From assembly GCA_004298045.1 (NCBI GenBank), contig SCRM01000003.1, forward strand, positions 43,738-107,737: 64,000 nt of DNA, read 5' to 3'. The position numbers and the translations under genes were made by a program. This DNA comes from Rhodanobacter sp. (GTDB lineage Bacteria; Pseudomonadota; Gammaproteobacteria; Xanthomonadales; Rhodanobacteraceae). Under the pieces are notes generated by a model. That model had not been told where the DNA came from. It ran no database searches and was given only the letters and a program-made list of their open reading frames with translations. Below, piece after piece: positions 19,082 to 28,457 of the stretch. Numbering within the stretch: the first letter of the stretch is position 1; each line of letters starts with the position of its first letter.

Positions 19082-19226
19082 GAAACTTCCCCGATCAAGG
19101 TCGTACACACCGCCCGACGCTGCACACGTGCGCAGCGCTGATTCGGTTTGCGTGATGCGTTGGTGCGCAACGCGCGGCGGCGACGGGTCGTCCTTGGCCG
19201 GCCGCCGCCGGCGCGTGCGTGACTAG

Positions 19227-20663
19227 CTACTTCGCCGGTGCCGCCGGGCAGCCGACGTAACCGTTCGCCTTCCATTTGCTGACGATGGTGCCGACCTGCG
19301 CGGCCGTGTCCTTCACCGCCTGCGCGGGCGTTTTCACCCCGCGTACCGCCTGCGCCATCATCGTGGTCAGCAGATGCGTGTTGTAAACCTCGCTCACCGC
19401 CGGGTTGCCGTCGCCGGGATAGCCCGGCCACGCCGTCCACTTCGAGGCGTCACGCAACACCGCGAGCTTGTTCGGCGGGTTGGAGTGGAACGGATCCACA
19501 TCCAGCCAGCCGCCCTTGGCCCACAGTTGCGGCACGGTCTTGGGGAACGCCGGGAAGTTGTACAGCGCGCTGGCATAGGTGGCCTGGCTGTAGTTGGCGG
19601 CAAGGTCGAGCATGAACTTCTTCGCCGCCTGGACGCGCTGCGGGTCCTTCACGTATTTCGGCATCACGTAGATGAACCACACGTGCGAGGTCTGATGCAC
19701 CTCGCCAGTCGGGCCCTTGAGGCCGGGGCTGAAACCGGTGTCGTCCGCATTGGCCTTGTTCGACGCCTGCGCCGTGCGATAGAACGAGATCGAGTTCTGG
19801 ATGTACGACAGCTGCCCGGACACGAAACCCTGGTTGTTCGACGCCGGGTTCCACGCAAATACCTGCGGGGTCTCCGTCTTCTTGAACAGGTCCACCTGGT
19901 ACTGCACCGCCTTCACCGTCTGCGGCGAATCCAGCGCCACGTTGCCGCACTTGTCGAACACGCGGCCACCGAACGACCAGATCAGCGAGCGCGCAAAGAA
20001 TTCCGAGTCGAGCTCCGGCGACATGCCGACGCCCACCGGGATGCCGGTCTTCTGGAAAATCTTCTCGCCGCCGGTGATGAGATCCGCATACGTGTGCGGC
20101 CCGGTCGGATACCCGGCCTGCTTCCACAGCGACACGCGGTAATCGCCCGGATCGGGCACCCAGCCGTGGCAGAACCCATACCACTCGTTTTTCACCGACA
20201 GGTAGGACTGCGTCTTGCACACCGCCTCTTGCGGGCCAAACGCCTTTTCCGCTGCCGCGTTCACATCATCCAGCGGTTGCAGGCCCTGGATGAACGACGC
20301 CGGCGGCGACACCATCTCGAACAGATCGGAGCCGCTGCGCGCCGCAATGGCCGCCGACAGCGTCGGCACCAGATCCCCAAGGCTGATGTGCTGCACCACC
20401 ACCTTGACGTTGTTGTGCTTGCCCCAGTCCGCCGCATAGCGGTCGAACCACTTGTCGTAGCTCGGTACGAAATGGCTCCACTGCGTGATGGTGAGCGTGG
20501 TGCCCGCAGGGAACGTCGCCGGCAGGCTCAAATTGCCGAACTTTGCCGAAAACTGCAGCGGCGTGGGTTGCTGCTCCGCCGCTACCGCCGATGTTGCAAG
20601 CGCCACCGCCAAGGCAATGGCACCACTGCGCAGGAGCCGCCTGCGTCTGGCCGATTTCTTCAT
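19227..20663 (-). CDS. ABC transporter sugar-binding protein
   Basis: This 478-residue periplasmic protein has a signal peptide with a twin-arginine-like run (KKSARRRRLLRSGAIALAVALA, cut near AVAAEQ) and an extracellular solute-binding type 1 fold (LTITQWSHFVPSYDKWFDRYA, YADLITGGEKIFQKTG). It delivers a sugar to the permeases encoded downstream. It is the first gene of the operon. The 145-base gap before the ATPase gene holds no ORF. Two or more Cys suggest a disulfide. The substrate is unknown, but no glycosidase sits with it. Confidence 0.85.
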   Translation of the reverse strand: MKKSARRRRLLRSGAIALAVALATSAVAAEQQPTPLQFSAKFGNLSLPATFPAGTTLTITQWSHFVPSYDKWFDRYAADWGKHNNVKVVVQHISLGDLVPTLSAAIAARSGSDLFEMVSPPASFIQGLQPLDDVNAAAEKAFGPQEAVCKTQSYLSVKNEWYGFCHGWVPDPGDYRVSLWKQAGYPTGPHTYADLITGGEKIFQKTGIPVGVGMSPELDSEFFARSLIWSFGGRVFDKCGNVALDSPQTVKAVQYQVDLFKKTETPQVFAWNPASNNQGFVSGQLSYIQNSISFYRTAQASNKANADDTGFSPGLKGPTGEVHQTSHVWFIYVMPKYVKDPQRVQAAKKFMLDLAANYSQATYASALYNFPAFPKTVPQLWAKGGWLDVDPFHSNPPNKLAVLRDASKWTAWPGYPGDGNPAVSEVYNTHLLTTMMAQAVRGVKTPAQAVKDTAAQVGTIVSKWKANGYVGCPAAPAK

Positions 20664-20859
20664 GGCTGACCTCCTCTTTTAAGTCCGATGCATACACACG
20701 GAACGTGCCCCAAGGGGACGCGCAGCACGCTGGCGAACCGGCGCGCAACGGTGAGGGTGCAGGCGTATTGGAGCCTAGCAGCGTGCATGCACCGCGCGAA
20801 GGCGTAAAAGGGCAGACTTTAGTCGTGGCCGGGGTGGCCAGGCGCGACGCAGACGGACG

Positions 20860-21441
20860 TCAGGGCGCTTGCACGAGCTGCGGCACGGCCGGCGCAAAGC
20901 GCATCGTCAGCTCGCCACGGAGGCCGTCGGGGTGGCCACTCGGCACCGCAAAACGCCACCCACGCACGGTGGCGAGGGCGTGGGCGTCGAGCACGGGGTC
21001 GCCGCTGGATTGGGCGAGGCTCGCGGCGGTGACGTTGCCCGCGCCATCCACGGTGAGGTCGAGCAACACATTGCCCGCCAGGTGATCCTGCATGCGCGAC
21101 CACGAGACCGGCGGTTGCGGCATCGCCACTGGCACCAGCTCCGGCGTCGGCGCCGGTTCGGCAGCGTTGGCTTCGGCGACGAACAGCGGCGGGCGCGAGC
21201 GCTTCGGCGCGGCGGTGAGCGGACGCACGACATGCCGGCGCGATGCCACCGGCACCGCCGGGTGCGACCGATGCGCGGTGTGCATCACGCGCCTGGCCGG
21301 CGGTGCGGCGTGCACGAAACCGGCCACGCGCTCGCTCGGCCCGGCCCAATCGACACTCTGCGCACTGAGCCAGTGCGTGCCCGCAATGCCGACGGCGAGG
21401 GCGACCAGGCTCAGGGACGTGGTGGTGCGTAGACGAAACAT
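20860..21441 (-). CDS. TonB-like energy transducer
   Basis: This 193-residue protein has one N-terminal membrane anchor (SLSLVALAVGIAGTHWLSA), a proline/alanine-rich middle (PAPTPELVPVAMPQPP) and a C-terminal TonB fold (AGNVLLDLTVDGAGNVTAAS, VRGWRFAVPSG). It would link the inner-membrane ExbB-ExbD motor to outer-membrane receptors such as the one at 4316-7507. No exbB or exbD is in the window. The N-terminal SxxxH motif common in TonB is not evident, so it may be a specialised paralogue. Confidence 0.75.
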   Translation of the reverse strand: MFRLRTTTSLSLVALAVGIAGTHWLSAQSVDWAGPSERVAGFVHAAPPARRVMHTAHRSHPAVPVASRRHVVRPLTAAPKRSRPPLFVAEANAAEPAPTPELVPVAMPQPPVSWSRMQDHLAGNVLLDLTVDGAGNVTAASLAQSSGDPVLDAHALATVRGWRFAVPSGHPDGLRGELTMRFAPAVPQLVQAP

Positions 21442-21489
21442 CGCTTATCTATGCGCCCGCATGCGGTAATCGCGGCTGAAGGTGGCGCT

Positions 21490-22776
21490 TCAGCGTTCGA
21501 GGATGGCGGTGACGCCCATGCCGCCAGCGGTGCAGATGGAGATCAGTCCGCGGCCGGAACCTTTTTGTTCAAGCAGCTTGGCAAGCGTGGCGACCAGGCG
21601 CGCCCCGGTGGCCGCAAACGGATGACCGATCGCCAGGCTGGAGCCGTGAATGTTGAGCTTGGCCGGGTCGATCGTACCCAGCGGCGCATCCAGCCCCAGA
21701 CGGGTCTTGCAGTAATCCGCGCTTTCCCACGCCCGCAAGGTGCACAGCACCTGCGCGGCAAAGGCTTCGTGGATTTCGTAATAGTCGAAATCCTGCAGGC
21801 TGAGACCGTTGCGTTTCAGCATGCGCGGCACGGCGATGGTCGGCGCCATCAGGAGGCCTTCGCCGTGCACGAAATCCACCGCCGCCACTTCGGCATCGCG
21901 CAAGTACGCCTGCACCTTGAGCCGGTGTTGCGCGGCCCACCCGTCGCTGGCCAGGAGCACCGCGGCGGCGCCGTCGGACAGGCCGGTGGAGTTGCCGGCG
22001 GTGAGCGTGCCGTGCCCGGAGGTCTTGTCGAACGCGGGTTTCAGCGCCGCCAGCTTTTGCAGGGTGGAATCCGCCCGCAGGAAGCCATCGCGCGCCAGGC
22101 CGCGAAACGGCACCAGGAGATCGTCGAAAAACCCGGCGTCGTACGCGGCCGCCAGTTTCTGGTGGCTGGTCAGCGCAAACGCATCCTGCTCGGTGCGGGT
22201 CACGTGCCACTCCCGCGCCATGCGCTCGCAATGGTCGCCCATCGACATCCCGGTGCGCGGTTCGGCCACGCCGGGAAAGCCGGGCTTGAGCTCCTTGAGC
22301 GAGAACCGGTGCAGCGCGATCTTCAGTTTTTCCAGCGGCGTCCTTGCGCGGTTGATCGCCAACAGGCGCTTGCGCAGGCGCGGGCGGAACACGATGGGCA
22401 CGTCGCTGGTGGTGTCCGAGCCGGCGGCAATGCCGGCCTCGATCTGGCCCAGCGCAATCTTGCCGGCAACGATGATGGCGTTGTCCAGCGAAGTGCCGCA
22501 GGCGCGCGCGGTGGTGATGCCGGGCGTGGTTGGCGCCAGCCCGGAGGACAGCACGGCTTCGCGCGCGAGGTTCCAGTCCGACGGGTGCTTGATGACGGCG
22601 CCGAGCGCCACCTCGCCCAACTCCTCGCCGTGCAGCCCGAAGCGCTCGACCAGCGCGCCGAGCACCTTGACCGACATGCCGAAATTGCCCACATCCGCGT
22701 ACGCGGTGTTGTTGCGACAAAACGGAATGCGAACGCCGCCGATCACGCCGACGCGCCGTTTTTGCGTGTTGTCCAT
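21490..22776 (-). CDS. thiolase, acetyl-CoA acyltransferase (FadI-like)
   Basis: This 428-residue thiolase has the nucleophile Cys in TTARACGTSLDNA, the HEAFA motif (YEIHEAFAAQ), GHPFAATGAR and the second Cys in ICTAGGMG. Length and the long central loop (RARTPLEKLKIALHRF) fit FadI, the thiolase subunit of long-chain fatty acid oxidation, more than FadA. No FadJ-type partner is next to it. ATG at 22776 (MDNTQKRR) is chosen over an upstream frame that reads through the divergent promoter region. Confidence 0.85.
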   Translation of the reverse strand: MDNTQKRRVGVIGGVRIPFCRNNTAYADVGNFGMSVKVLGALVERFGLHGEELGEVALGAVIKHPSDWNLAREAVLSSGLAPTTPGITTARACGTSLDNAIIVAGKIALGQIEAGIAAGSDTTSDVPIVFRPRLRKRLLAINRARTPLEKLKIALHRFSLKELKPGFPGVAEPRTGMSMGDHCERMAREWHVTRTEQDAFALTSHQKLAAAYDAGFFDDLLVPFRGLARDGFLRADSTLQKLAALKPAFDKTSGHGTLTAGNSTGLSDGAAAVLLASDGWAAQHRLKVQAYLRDAEVAAVDFVHGEGLLMAPTIAVPRMLKRNGLSLQDFDYYEIHEAFAAQVLCTLRAWESADYCKTRLGLDAPLGTIDPAKLNIHGSSLAIGHPFAATGARLVATLAKLLEQKGSGRGLISICTAGGMGVTAILER

Positions 22777-22948
22777 GCGCTGTAGAACCCCGAGCCTGTA
22801 TGCCGCAAGGCTAACCCGCGTCCACGCGGTGCGGAAGGGCGAATCGCTGAATACCGCGCCCGGCCCGGTGCACACGCTTGATCTGGCGCGTTGGGGACCC
22901 GGCGTGCGGTCCTCTAAAATCACCGCATTCTTTTCAGCGGGAAACCTC

Positions 22949-24100
22949 GTGGACGCCAACACTGCCCCGGTTGCATTGCCTCTGGTCCTCGCCATCGAAC
23001 CGGTTACCGGCGAAGCGGCGGCGCGCTCCACGCTGACCCGCGACGAGGCCGCCGAGCTGGCCGCGCTGATCGCCGCCGACCTGCATGGCGTGGTGCCCGC
23101 GGTGGAGGCCGCGCGGCTAGCCATCGTGGGCGGGCTGTACGACCCGGTCGAGCTGTTGCGCCCCGGCTTCCCGGTGTGGGCCATGCTGGAAGAACTCGCC
23201 CGCCGCCACCCACGCCAGCACCTGGGCAACGTGATTGCCTTCGGCACCCACGAGGGGCAAATGCCGGACCGGGTGTTCGAGCCGTCGAAAATCTACGCGC
23301 ACGGCCCGCTGCGCCTGCTGCCGTTGACCTTGCTCGCGCCGCCGGAAGTGGCTGCGGACATCTCGGGCGATATCGAGGTGGAACTGGTCGGCCAGGGCGC
23401 CACCGGCAACTCCACCGCGGATTGGCTGATGCGCAAGCTCGACCTGCGAATCGAACACGCGCGCTATTTCAGCCGCGGCGACATCCTCGCCATGGTCAGC
23501 GTGCAGTACGAAAGCGTCAGCCTGGCGCCCATGTGGAGCCTGCTGGAAGCCGCATTGCTCACCCCGGATCGCAGCGAAGAGGTGCTCAGTGCGCGCGGTT
23601 TGACCCTGCGCTACGCCGGCCATGAGGTGATCGCGCAATCACCCGCCAACTGGCTTGCCACCCAGCACTGGCACGACGAGGACCTGGCGCAGCGCGCGCA
23701 CGACTTTGCCGGCATCGTGTTCGAGTTGCGCCAGTACGCGACCATCCTGGATGCCCACCACGTGCCGCTGCGGCTGGAGCCCACGCCCGAGCACGGCGCC
23801 GAAACCGGCTGGCTGCTCGAACCCCTCGCCGACGCCGACCCGCGCTGTGCCACCCCGCAGCTCTACGCCCACGAAGCGCCGGGGCTGGGCGTCGTCACCG
23901 TCACCGTCGCCCAGCAGGGCGATGGCAGCGGTTCGCCGCGCCTGCTTGCGCATGGCTACCCGATCAAGCCGCGTTCGCTCGGCGCACTGCTCGCCATGCT
24001 CGCCGACCGTTACGGCTGCGCGGCCGAACTGCAGATGCCCGGTCACGTCGTGCTCGACGCCGCAGGCCACCTGTCGGTACCGGCCGTTTCCCTGCATTGA
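22949..24100 (+). CDS. conserved hypothetical protein, 383 residues
   Basis: A GTG start at 22949 (AGCGGG upstream) gives a 383-residue soluble protein without signal peptide or membrane helices. I do not recognise the family. It starts DANTAPVALPLVLAIEPVTG and contains AADLHGVVPAVEAARLAIVGG, QHLGNVIAFGTHEGQMPD and several His/Asp/Glu-rich stretches, such as NWLATQHWHDEDLAQRAHDF. It is divergent from the FadI-like gene, with about 170 bases between starts, which could hint at shared control. The long frame upstream of 22949 is antisense to the thiolase and is not coding. A lineage-restricted enzyme or binding protein is possible. Confidence 0.6.
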   Translation: MDANTAPVALPLVLAIEPVTGEAAARSTLTRDEAAELAALIAADLHGVVPAVEAARLAIVGGLYDPVELLRPGFPVWAMLEELARRHPRQHLGNVIAFGTHEGQMPDRVFEPSKIYAHGPLRLLPLTLLAPPEVAADISGDIEVELVGQGATGNSTADWLMRKLDLRIEHARYFSRGDILAMVSVQYESVSLAPMWSLLEAALLTPDRSEEVLSARGLTLRYAGHEVIAQSPANWLATQHWHDEDLAQRAHDFAGIVFELRQYATILDAHHVPLRLEPTPEHGAETGWLLEPLADADPRCATPQLYAHEAPGLGVVTVTVAQQGDGSGSPRLLAHGYPIKPRSLGALLAMLADRYGCAAELQMPGHVVLDAAGHLSVPAVSLH

Positions 24101-24308
24101 CGGCGCGCGTGAGTGGCGCGCAACGCGCCTTTCACGCCTCCTTGCGCCCACCTGCACACCTGCGCCAGCATGCTGGGTGCGGGCAGGGGGAAATTTCGGG
24201 GTATCGGCGGCAAAACCGTAGCCGCTCGGGTTTCTGCCACCCACGCGCCAAGGCCCCGGTGCGCGCATGCGCGTTCGGGAACCGCCAACCGAATCTTCAG
24301 GCCGCGCC

Positions 24309-26783
24309 ATGACCCGTCCACCGCAACCCGCCATCGGGGCCTCCCCGGTCGATCTGTCGCTGGCGCAAGCCGCGGCGCGCACCCTGCACACCGCCGCCAC
24401 GGCGCTGGCCTATTTCGACCGCCGCCTGCGCCTGCGCTTTGCCAACCCCACACTGCAGCGTTGGCTGGGCACTGGCGCCGGCTGGCTCGACCAGCCGCTG
24501 GGCGCGGTGCTCGATACCCAAAGCGCACTTGCCGCACGTTCCGCCTTGCTGCGCGCCGCCGGCGGCGAATCGGCGCAATACGAAGGCCAATGGCAAACCG
24601 CCACCGGCCCGGCGCGCTACGTCCGCGGCCAGTTCGAACCCGACCGCAACGCGGCTGGACAAGTGGTCGGCGTGGTCGCCGCGTTCAGCGATCTCAGCCA
24701 ACGCCACGCGCTTGAAGTGCAACTGCGCAAGGGCGAGCAGCGCTACGCGCAAGCGTTTCAGCATGCCGCCGCCGGCATGGCGCTGGTGCATCCGGACGGC
24801 CAGGTGCTGCAGGCAAATCGCGCGCTCGCGGCGCTGCTCGGCTGCGAAAACAGCGCGCTCGCCTCATATCGCTGGCGCGACCTGCTGCACCCCGACGACG
24901 CCGTCACTTGCGCCGCGCTGGCTGAAGACTTGCGCAGCGGCCGCAACGAGCAGGCGGATACGCCGATCCGCCTGCGCCACCGGGATGGCCACGAGGTGCC
25001 GGCGCTGCTGCGCATGTCGCAGGTGCGCAACGACGCCGGCGCGCAGCATTGCCTGGTGATGCTGGTGGAAGACGCCACGCAGCGACGCCATTACGAGCAG
25101 GCAGTGGCGCGCGAAAGCGCGTTTGCCGAAGCCGCGCTGGACGCCCTCGGCGACGCCGTGGTGGTTTGCGATGCCGGCGCGCACATCGTCGCGCTGAACC
25201 CGGTGGCCGAGGCGCTGACCGGCTGGCGCAGCGTCGACGCGCGCGGCCGCCTGCTGGGCGAGGTGTGCATTGCCAGCGGCGCCGCCACGGCCGCGCCGCT
25301 CGCCGATGCCTTGCAGCAGGCACTGGATCGCGATGCCACGCTGGCGCTGCCGGCACCACTCGCCTTGCGCCACCAGCTGGGCTTCGACACCGCGGTTGCC
25401 TGCACGCTGGCGCCGATGCGCGACGCCGCCGGCGGTGTGATCGGTGCCGTGCTGAGTTGCCACGACCTGAGCGAAACGCGCGAACTGACCCTGCGCCTGA
25501 TCCAGCTTGCCCGCCGTGACGCCCTCACCGGCCTGCCCGGCGTGCGCAGCCTGCCCGGCCGCGCCGAACGTGCCGTGCGCATGGCCGCCTTGCACGGCTG
25601 GCGCTGCGCGCTGTTGCAGCTTGGGCTGGATGGTTTCCGGCGGCTCAACGCTGCGCTCGGCGACGCCACCGGCGACCACGCCATGCAGGCGCTGGCGCGC
25701 GGCATGCGCGGCACGCTGCGCGACGGCGACAGCCTGTACCGCGGCGACGGCGACGAGTTTCTCGTGCTGATGCCGCGGGTCGATGCGCTTGGCGCGGCCA
25801 GCGCGCAAGCCGCGCGACTCGCGGCGCAGGTGGCCGCCATCACGCCGGAAGGCGCGCACACCGCGCTGCGTGCCAGCATCGGCGTCAGCCTGTACCCGGA
25901 CGACGCCGACGATGCCGATGCCCTGCGTGCCAACGCCGATGCCGCAATGCACGCGGCGAAAGCCGGCGGCGGCGGTGTCACCCGTTATTTCGGCAGCCTG
26001 CCGGAGCCGGCCGCCGCCGACGCCCGCGTGGTCGCCGATGCCCTGCGCCACGCGCTGGCCAACCACGCCCTCAGCCTGCATTACCAGCCGCGCGTCGATG
26101 CCGCGAGCGGGCGCGTGCTGGGCGCCGAGGCGCTGCTGCGCTGGCAAGCCGACGGCCGCGACGTCTACGTCCCCGACCAACTCATTCCCGTGGCCGAGGA
26201 CAGCGGCCTGATCGTCGAGCTGGGCACCTGGGTGTTGCGCGAGGCCTGCGCGCAGGCGCGGCATTGGCGTCAGCACCGCCGGCTGACACCCATTTCGGTC
26301 AACGTCACCGCGCGGCAGTTGCGCCACGAACGCTTCTGCGCCGAGCTGGATGCGCTGATGGCAGAGTTCGCGATCGGCCGCGGCGAGCTCGAACTCGAGC
26401 TCAGCGGCCCCAGCATGCTCACCGGCGGCGCCGCCACCGCGCAACTGCTCGATCGCATCCGCCAGCGCGGCGTGCACCTGGCGCTGGACGACTTCGGCAG
26501 CGACTACGGCAGCGTCGCCTGCCTCGCGCGCACGCCGGCCGACACGCTGAAAATCGACCGCCGGCTGGTGCGCAACGTGGCGTGCGACGATGAGACCGGC
26601 GCCACCGCACGCGAGATGATTGCGCTCGCCCGCAGCCACCGCAAAACCGTCATCGCCAAAGGCGTGGAAACCCCGGATCAGGCGGCTTTCCTGCGCACCG
26701 CCGCCTGCAACCAATTGCAGGGCTTCTACTGCGGCGCGCCGATGCCGGCCACCGCTCTGGAACAGCGACTGTTGGCGGCGTAG
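24309..26783 (+). CDS. PAS-GGDEF-EAL protein with degenerate active sites
   Basis: This 824-residue cytosolic protein has three PAS-like modules (about residues 15-135, 140-260, 270-390), then GGDEF and EAL domains. The GGDEF motif is DGDEF (480-484), but the I-site RDGD (471-474) is intact. In the EAL domain, Glu607 of AEALLRW and LKID remain. The TE of the E-x-T-E motif is SG (Gly700), DDFGTG is DDFGSD, and the catalytic Glu of AEGVET is Lys784 (AKGVET). It is therefore probably neither a working cyclase nor phosphodiesterase, but may bind c-di-GMP or GTP as a receptor or scaffold. ATG at 24309 begins MTRPPQPAIG. Confidence 0.85.
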   Translation: MTRPPQPAIGASPVDLSLAQAAARTLHTAATALAYFDRRLRLRFANPTLQRWLGTGAGWLDQPLGAVLDTQSALAARSALLRAAGGESAQYEGQWQTATGPARYVRGQFEPDRNAAGQVVGVVAAFSDLSQRHALEVQLRKGEQRYAQAFQHAAAGMALVHPDGQVLQANRALAALLGCENSALASYRWRDLLHPDDAVTCAALAEDLRSGRNEQADTPIRLRHRDGHEVPALLRMSQVRNDAGAQHCLVMLVEDATQRRHYEQAVARESAFAEAALDALGDAVVVCDAGAHIVALNPVAEALTGWRSVDARGRLLGEVCIASGAATAAPLADALQQALDRDATLALPAPLALRHQLGFDTAVACTLAPMRDAAGGVIGAVLSCHDLSETRELTLRLIQLARRDALTGLPGVRSLPGRAERAVRMAALHGWRCALLQLGLDGFRRLNAALGDATGDHAMQALARGMRGTLRDGDSLYRGDGDEFLVLMPRVDALGAASAQAARLAAQVAAITPEGAHTALRASIGVSLYPDDADDADALRANADAAMHAAKAGGGGVTRYFGSLPEPAAADARVVADALRHALANHALSLHYQPRVDAASGRVLGAEALLRWQADGRDVYVPDQLIPVAEDSGLIVELGTWVLREACAQARHWRQHRRLTPISVNVTARQLRHERFCAELDALMAEFAIGRGELELELSGPSMLTGGAATAQLLDRIRQRGVHLALDDFGSDYGSVACLARTPADTLKIDRRLVRNVACDDETGATAREMIALARSHRKTVIAKGVETPDQAAFLRTAACNQLQGFYCGAPMPATALEQRLLAA

Positions 26784-26881
26784 GGCACATCGCACGCCAC
26801 AAACAGTGTGGCGCAGCGCCATTCAAGATCGCGGCCAGCCCAGTCCACAAAGGCCAACGCTCGCCGCAACGCGCTTTTCCC

Positions 26882-26979
26882 GAATCCCGAATCCCGAATC
26901 CCGAATCCCGAATCCCGAATCCCGAATCCCGGATCCCGAATCCCGAATCCCGAATCCCCAATCCCCAATCCCCCATCCC
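26882..26979. repeat. heptamer tandem repeat (14 x GAATCCC)
   Basis: Fourteen consecutive 7-bp units occupy 98 bp: seven perfect GAATCCC, one GGATCCC, three perfect GAATCCC, two CAATCCC and one CCATCCC. It fills the convergent spacer between the GGDEF-EAL and GNAT genes. Such arrays change copy number by slippage and may serve as a strain-typing locus. Degenerate copies occur in at least five other spacers of this window (near 16248, 31047, 42775, 56929 and 61406). Confidence 0.95.
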
Positions 26980-26985
26980 GCCCAA

Positions 26986-27435
26986 CTACAACCGCTGCTC
27001 ATACATCGCGTAATGCGACGGCAGCATGCCGAGCAACGCATAGGTTTGTTGCGCGCGACGATTGGCCTGATCCACGTACAACCGCAGGCTGGCCGCGCCG
27101 GCTATACGCGCCCGCCGCACTACTTCGGCATACAACGCGCGAAACACTCCGTGCTGGCGCGCGGCCGGCACCACGTACACGCTCTGGATCCACCAGTAAT
27201 CGCTGGCGTGCCAGTCGCTCCACTCGCGCGTCACGAGCAGCCCGCCCACGGTCGCACCATCCAGTTCGGCCACCAGATAGAACCCGCGTTGCGGCTGCGC
27301 AAACACCGCATCGACCCCGCGCGCAAGCGTCGCCGCATCCAGCTCGAGGTTCTCCGTCTCACGCGCCATCGCGGCATTCCAGGCGCACAGATCGGCGGCA
27401 TCGGTGGGCAACGCAAGGCGAATCACGGGCGACAT
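26986..27435 (-). CDS. GNAT-family N-acetyltransferase
   Basis: This 149-residue protein has the acetyl-CoA-binding GNAT core: beta-4 IQSVYVVPAARQHGVFRALY, where QHGVFR replaces the usual Q/RxxGxG/A loop, then LRLYVDQANRRAQQTYALLGM. The acceptor is unknown. Start ATG at 27435 (MSPVIRLALPTDAAD) fits the family N-terminus; the longer frame to 27570 crosses the upstream terminator and is rejected. It lies on the minus strand after an intrinsic terminator, so it has its own promoter. Confidence 0.8.
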   Translation of the reverse strand: MSPVIRLALPTDAADLCAWNAAMARETENLELDAATLARGVDAVFAQPQRGFYLVAELDGATVGGLLVTREWSDWHASDYWWIQSVYVVPAARQHGVFRALYAEVVRRARIAGAASLRLYVDQANRRAQQTYALLGMLPSHYAMYEQRL

Positions 27436-27474
27436 GGTGAGAGCTCCGGCAACGGTTGCCGCATCGTCGCACAC

Positions 27475-27511
27475 AAAAAAGCGCGCGCCGCAGGGGGAGT
27501 GCGACGCGCGC
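27475..27511 (-). terminator. intrinsic terminator after secreted-protein gene
   Basis: On the minus strand an 11-bp stem (GCGCGCGTCGC/GCGGCGCGCGC, one G-U pair) with loop ACTCCCCCT is followed directly by TTTTTT. It lies about 200 bases downstream of the gene ending at 27714. It separates that transcript from the GNAT gene. The 27512-27713 stretch shows nothing else. Confidence 0.75.
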
Positions 27512-27713
27512 GGGAGCGCGGCAACGGGGAGGGGGTACCACGCTCCTGGGAGTGCAAGCGGAGAGACCAAACCAGCAAAACCCAGCCGGGACGGTCAAGC
27601 AAAAACCGCCGCCCAAACTGGCACACAACGTAGCTGTCGCTGCAGGGTTCTGCCGCCTGCGCTCCCGAACCCGCCCTGTCGCAGAGGTTGACGACCGGCG
27701 GGGTGCTGCGGAG

Positions 27714-28064
27714 TTACCAGCTGCGGACGTCGACCACGCTGGCGGTGAAGCTGCTGGCATCCGGCGTGGCACGGAACATGCGGCCGAGGTTGAAGGTGAC
27801 CTTGTCGCCCGGGGCGATGTTGGAGGTACCCGCCGGCCACGCCTGCTTGCTCTGGATCACCTTGCCGGAGGCATCCTTGATGTCGATGCGGATCTGCGCT
27901 GCCGAAGCACTGGCGCAATGGTTCACCAGCTCGCCCGGCAAGTTCATGCGCGCGGATTGCACGGCCGGCTTGAAGTCCTGGATCGCGAAGTCGGTCGGCG
28001 CGCAGGCCGCATACGAGGCGATCGGGGCGAGCAGCAGAACAGCGGCGGCAACAAGGGCTTTCAT
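27714..28064 (-). CDS. small secreted protein, paralogue A
   Basis: This 116-residue protein has a signal peptide (MKALVAAAVLLLAPIASYA) and a mature part of about 97 residues with two Cys (ACAPTDF and LVNHCAS). That part contains RIDIKDASGKVIQSKQAWPA and ends ASVVDVRSW. It is a close paralogue of the gene at 28458-28814, on the opposite strand. The beta-rich pattern and paired Cys suggest a small disulfide-bonded domain in the periplasm or outside the cell. Family not recognised. Confidence 0.75.
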   Translation of the reverse strand: MKALVAAAVLLLAPIASYAACAPTDFAIQDFKPAVQSARMNLPGELVNHCASASAAQIRIDIKDASGKVIQSKQAWPAGTSNIAPGDKVTFNLGRMFRATPDASSFTASVVDVRSW

Positions 28065-28340
28065 GACGACTCCAACAAGGGGGAAAACAATGGAGAAACC
28101 AGTGAGCGGCGGTGCCATGGCGCAACACCACGACACCGGAGGAACGCGGCGGCGGTAAACACCATCCCGGCTGCGAACGCCGTGCGGTGCCGGTTTCCGC
28201 TGCTGCGTGCCCCACGGAGCCACCGTGGCGCAGCGCATCGCCGGAAATTCGCGCACGCGACAGGCCCTCCGCCACGGAGGTTTCGATTGCCCACGTTCCT
28301 CGACGGAAGCGCTATCGGCACCCGGCAGGCGGGCTTGAAC

Positions 28341-28361
28341 GTCACCGATGCATTCGGTGAC
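28341..28361. promoter_or_regulatory. 8-bp-arm palindrome between divergent paralogues
   Basis: GTCACCGA and TCGGTGAC form perfect 8-bp arms around TGCAT, about 100 bases before the plus-strand paralogue. The 28065-28457 spacer holds both promoters of the divergent pair and no gene. The palindrome looks like an operator; the regulator is unknown. Confidence 0.4.
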
Positions 28362-28457
28362 ACAGTTCACATTTTGACCAGGCCCGCCGCCCGCCGATTC
28401 AAGCCGGCGGCCGTGCGGTCGATGCCTTGGCTATCAGGGCAATGCGAGGGCATTTGC

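Noticed and set aside
26882..26979. CRISPR array
   Set aside because: The 7-bp units are contiguous with no spacers, and no cas genes are near.
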